A DNA stretch of 7,750 nucleotides from the NCBI GenBank assembly GCA_023133395.1, contig JAGLWO010000446.1:1-7750 (forward strand), in the 5' to 3' direction. Positions within the stretch are counted from its first letter, which is position 1. Every line of letters starts with the position of its first letter. Shown here in pieces: positions 5,932 through 7,750 of the stretch. Below the pieces are notes generated by a model. That model ran no database searches and was not told the DNA's origin. It was given only the letters and a program-made list of their open reading frames with translations. The DNA comes from Candidatus Cloacimonadota bacterium (lineage in GTDB: Bacteria > Cloacimonadota > Cloacimonadia > Cloacimonadales > TCS61). The position numbers and the translations under genes were made by a program.

Positions 5932-7662
5932 TTATCTAGATGAGATATCACTATCAACTCCGATTATTCTGGGTTCTTCTTCTTCTGGTTTGGAAAGTAC
6001 TACGCAGTTTTTACCTCGCTTTTTACCTTTGTATAAAGCTTCATCTGCTTTTTTTATACACAGATCTAAATCCATAGGTTTATTGTAAACACTCACTCCA
6101 AATGTCATTGTAATAGGAATTTTCTTATCACTGAAAACATATGGTGTTATTGATATATTTTTCCTAATCTTTTCCGCTAAAGCTCTACCACCTTCCAAAT
6201 CTGTTTCTGGGAGAAGTATAAGAAATTCTTCACCACCCCAACGACCCACAATGTCCTGTTTTCTTACTACAGATTGCATTAATTTAGCGATTGATTCCAG
6301 TACAAAGTCACCGCCATCATGTCCGTATCTATCATTAACCGATTTAAAATAATCAATATCCGACATCACCAATATAAAGGGTTTTCCGTTTCTGCCAAAA
6401 CGCTTTTGTTCGTGTTCAATTTTCTCGATCATATCACGTCGGTTCGAAAGATTTGTAAGTGGGTCTGTTTTGGCTATAAGTTCAAGTTTGATATTGGCTT
6501 TTTCCAAATCATCATTAGCTTTTTCAAGCTGTTTATTTGCTTTACTTAGAGATCTTGCTTGATTAAGACTTATTGCTGCAAATAGCAGAATTAAAGCCCC
6601 AAGTAAATAATAGTATCTTTGAACTGTTTTTTGTTTGGAAAGCTCGATTTCTTTTTTTGCAAGTTCCAGATCTTTTATTTCTTTATCTTTCTGGAATGTT
6701 TCGATTTTCTTTTTTATTTTATCCTTTTCGTATCGTGCTTGTCTTAATTCGAGATCACGGATAGCTTTATCTTTATTAAGTATTTCAATTTGACGTTGTT
6801 TTTTTTCCGCTTCGTATTCCTTTTCTTTTTTTTCCCTTTCCAGTAGTAATTGTCGAAGTTCAAGCTCCTTTATTTCTTTGTCTTTCTGGAGTAGTTCTAT
6901 CATACGTTGTTGTTTTTCTTCTTCATATCTTTTTTGCATATCAGAAATTTTCTGGAATCTCTTTTCGCTCTCTATTGTATCTTTCATTGTTGTGTATAAT
7001 TTATAATATTCGAGAGCTTTGTCTTCTTTACCGATTGCACCGTAAACTTCAGAATAGTGTAAGTAGTCATCTCGCATCATCACACGTACATTTTCTTCTT
7101 CAAATTTCAATGCTCGTAAGAAATATTCCAAAGCAGTATCGTATTTGCCTGATTCTTTGTATACTTTACCAATATTGTTCAGCGATCTTGCAATACCTTC
7201 ATTATCATTTTTAAATTCATATATTTTTAAAGCTTTGTTATAATATTCTATTGATTTTTCAAATTTATTCCAATTTATATATATTTCAGCAATTTTTTCT
7301 ATATCTGAGACTATCCCTGGGACATTTCCTGATTTTTCACATGTATTTAAAGATTTCTGCCAATATACAATGGATTTTTCATAGTCTCTCAGAATTGCAT
7401 ATGCTGTTGCAATACTATTGTAAGCTCTGTCTTTTTGTTTTGTATCCTTTAGTTTTTTTGCTAAAATAACAGCACGTTTCCCATAATCAATAGATTTCTC
7501 GGGTTGTATATACCAGTATGCTTCAGAAAGTTCATTTAGGACTTTAATTTTTTCTTCAGCAACAACAATCTCCAACTTTTTTTCAAGATCATCTATCCTA
7601 CTACTGGCAAAAAGTATATTAAAACATGAAGTTAATAATAGTAGTATGAATATTTTCTTCAT
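5932..7662 (-). CDS. Long TPR and coiled-coil GGDEF diguanylate cyclase
   Basis: This 576-residue transmembrane sensor is predicted to make c-di-GMP. Its signal segment (4-19) has two possible fates: cleavage after Ala19 (ILFA-SS), or a short lipobox L-T-S-Cys13. Five TPRs follow with a period of 39-40 residues; the marker tyrosines are Tyr49, 88, 128, 168 and 207. A highly charged coiled coil (about 232-345) contains three copies of a KDKxIxxLEL unit. A membrane helix (350-367) leads to three exact heptads of the EKANxxL type (373-393) and the GGDEF domain (about 396-556): DPLTNLSNRRD at 400-410, Asp435 in SDIDYFK, GGEEF at 476-480, and an intact I-site RKQD at 467-470. An acidic tail ends the protein. 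TPR sensors of this sort are known in membrane-bound kinases and cyclases; the ligand here is unknown. It is the first gene of the minus-strand pair. Confidence 0.96.
   Translation of the reverse strand: MKKIFILLLLTSCFNILFASSRIDDLEKKLEIVVAEEKIKVLNELSEAYWYIQPEKSIDYGKRAVILAKKLKDTKQKDRAYNSIATAYAILRDYEKSIVYWQKSLNTCEKSGNVPGIVSDIEKIAEIYINWNKFEKSIEYYNKALKIYEFKNDNEGIARSLNNIGKVYKESGKYDTALEYFLRALKFEEENVRVMMRDDYLHYSEVYGAIGKEDKALEYYKLYTTMKDTIESEKRFQKISDMQKRYEEEKQQRMIELLQKDKEIKELELRQLLLEREKKEKEYEAEKKQRQIEILNKDKAIRDLELRQARYEKDKIKKKIETFQKDKEIKDLELAKKEIELSKQKTVQRYYYLLGALILLFAAISLNQARSLSKANKQLEKANDDLEKANIKLELIAKTDPLTNLSNRRDMIEKIEHEQKRFGRNGKPFILVMSDIDYFKSVNDRYGHDGGDFVLESIAKLMQSVVRKQDIVGRWGGEEFLILLPETDLEGGRALAEKIRKNISITPYVFSDKKIPITMTFGVSVYNKPMDLDLCIKKADEALYKGKKRGKNCVVLSKPEEEEPRIIGVDSDISSR
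6484..6546 (-). repeat. Three heptads in the signalling linker
   Basis: Residues 373-393 of the long cyclase read SKANKQL, EKANDDL, EKANIKL: three in-register heptads directly after the membrane helix and before the GGDEF domain. This suits a parallel coiled coil that transmits a membrane signal to a cyclase dimer. The short paralogue has two related units here (around AHNKL and EEAHIKL). Confidence 0.8.
6655..6924 (-). repeat. Three-copy repeat in the periplasmic coiled coil
   Basis: Residues 247-271 and 284-308 of the long cyclase are near copies, sharing the pattern EEKxQRxIExLxKDKxIxxLELRQ at an offset of 37. A third, more degenerate copy at 318-336 (KKIETFQKDKEIKDLELAK) follows at an offset of 28, which is four heptads. 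The copies differ at the base level, so the duplication is old or is kept by selection for helix geometry. Confidence 0.8.
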
Positions 7663-7669
7663 AATTTAA

Positions 7670-7674
7670 TCCTT
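7670..7674 (-). promoter_or_regulatory. Ribosome binding site of the long cyclase gene
   Basis: AAGGA on the - strand lies 7 bases before ATG 7662. The same core is used by the short paralogue at nearly the same distance. It supports the ATG start with its KKIFILLLL signal segment. Confidence 0.7.
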
Positions 7675-7720
7675 AAATTGGAGAAATAATTTTTATCAAC
7701 ATTTAGTCAAATAGATTTTA

Positions 7721-7747
7721 ATTATATATTATCTTTTTTAATTTCAG
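7721..7747 (-). promoter_or_regulatory. Possible promoter of the cyclase pair
   Basis: An exact TATAAT occurs on the - strand at 7726-7721, about 60 bases before the start codon. The best upstream partner is CTGAAA (7747-7742, 4 of 6 matches to TTGACA), at a short spacing of 15. The sequence is very AT-rich here, so a chance TATAAT is easy to find. A second option is TTGACT on the - strand at 7711-7706, which has no clear -10 box. Either would give a short leader for a bicistronic message. Confidence 0.28.
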
Positions 7748-7750
7748 TAG

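Noticed and set aside
6319..7469. Several short + strand open frames inside the long cyclase gene.
   Set aside because: They are Phe/Leu/Tyr-rich mirrors of the Lys/Glu-rich coding strand and overlap conserved TPR and GGDEF codons.
4846..7662. Inactive or degenerate GGDEF domains.
   Set aside because: Both proteins keep GGEEF, the metal-binding Asp and the RxxD inhibitory site at correct spacing, so both are expected to be active and product-inhibited.
1..7750. Defence system, mobile element, CRISPR array, riboswitch or tRNA.
   Set aside because: No transposase, integrase, nuclease or helicase of defence type, regular repeat-spacer pattern, terminal inverted repeats or RNA-gene signature was seen on either strand.

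Overview
This window is a compact, AT-rich, gene-dense chromosomal segment with six genes. Translation signals are Shine-Dalgarno type (AAGGA, AGGAGG). The window has a Gram-negative character: a signal-peptidase-II lipoprotein, a MacB-type permease with a large extracytoplasmic domain, and two membrane proteins with TPR sensor regions outside the cytoplasmic membrane. An Smg/DUF494 gene directly before topA, periplasmic TPR-GGDEF proteins and short Asp-rich lipoproteins would suit a Cloacimonadota-like or other FCB-group bacterium. That placement is inference from gene content, not from a phylogenetic marker comparison.

Left part (35-3957, + strand): a tightly packed probable operon of an Smg/DUF494 protein, DNA topoisomerase I (topA) and a MacB/FtsX-type ABC permease. 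The smg stop codon overlaps the topA ribosome binding site. The topA stop shares one base with the permease start. Translational coupling through all three is likely.

Middle (3958-4845): a stand-alone lipoprotein gene of unknown function. It has a possible promoter, a very strong ribosome binding site, and a hairpin terminator sitting between convergent genes.

Right part (4846-7662, - strand): two tandem paralogous diguanylate cyclases, read right to left. Each has an N-terminal signal sequence, periplasmic TPRs, one membrane segment and a cytoplasmic GGEEF domain with an intact RxxD inhibitory site. The downstream copy looks like a reduced version of the upstream copy: three whole TPR units, the charged coiled coil and one linker heptad are absent. 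Both should make c-di-GMP in response to something sensed outside the cytoplasm. No phosphodiesterase or c-di-GMP receptor is present here.

No RNA genes, insertion sequences, CRISPR arrays or phage genes were seen. The region looks like ordinary chromosome. The most interesting parts are the matched pair of sensor cyclases, the ATPase-less permease coupled to topA, and the unassigned lipoprotein.
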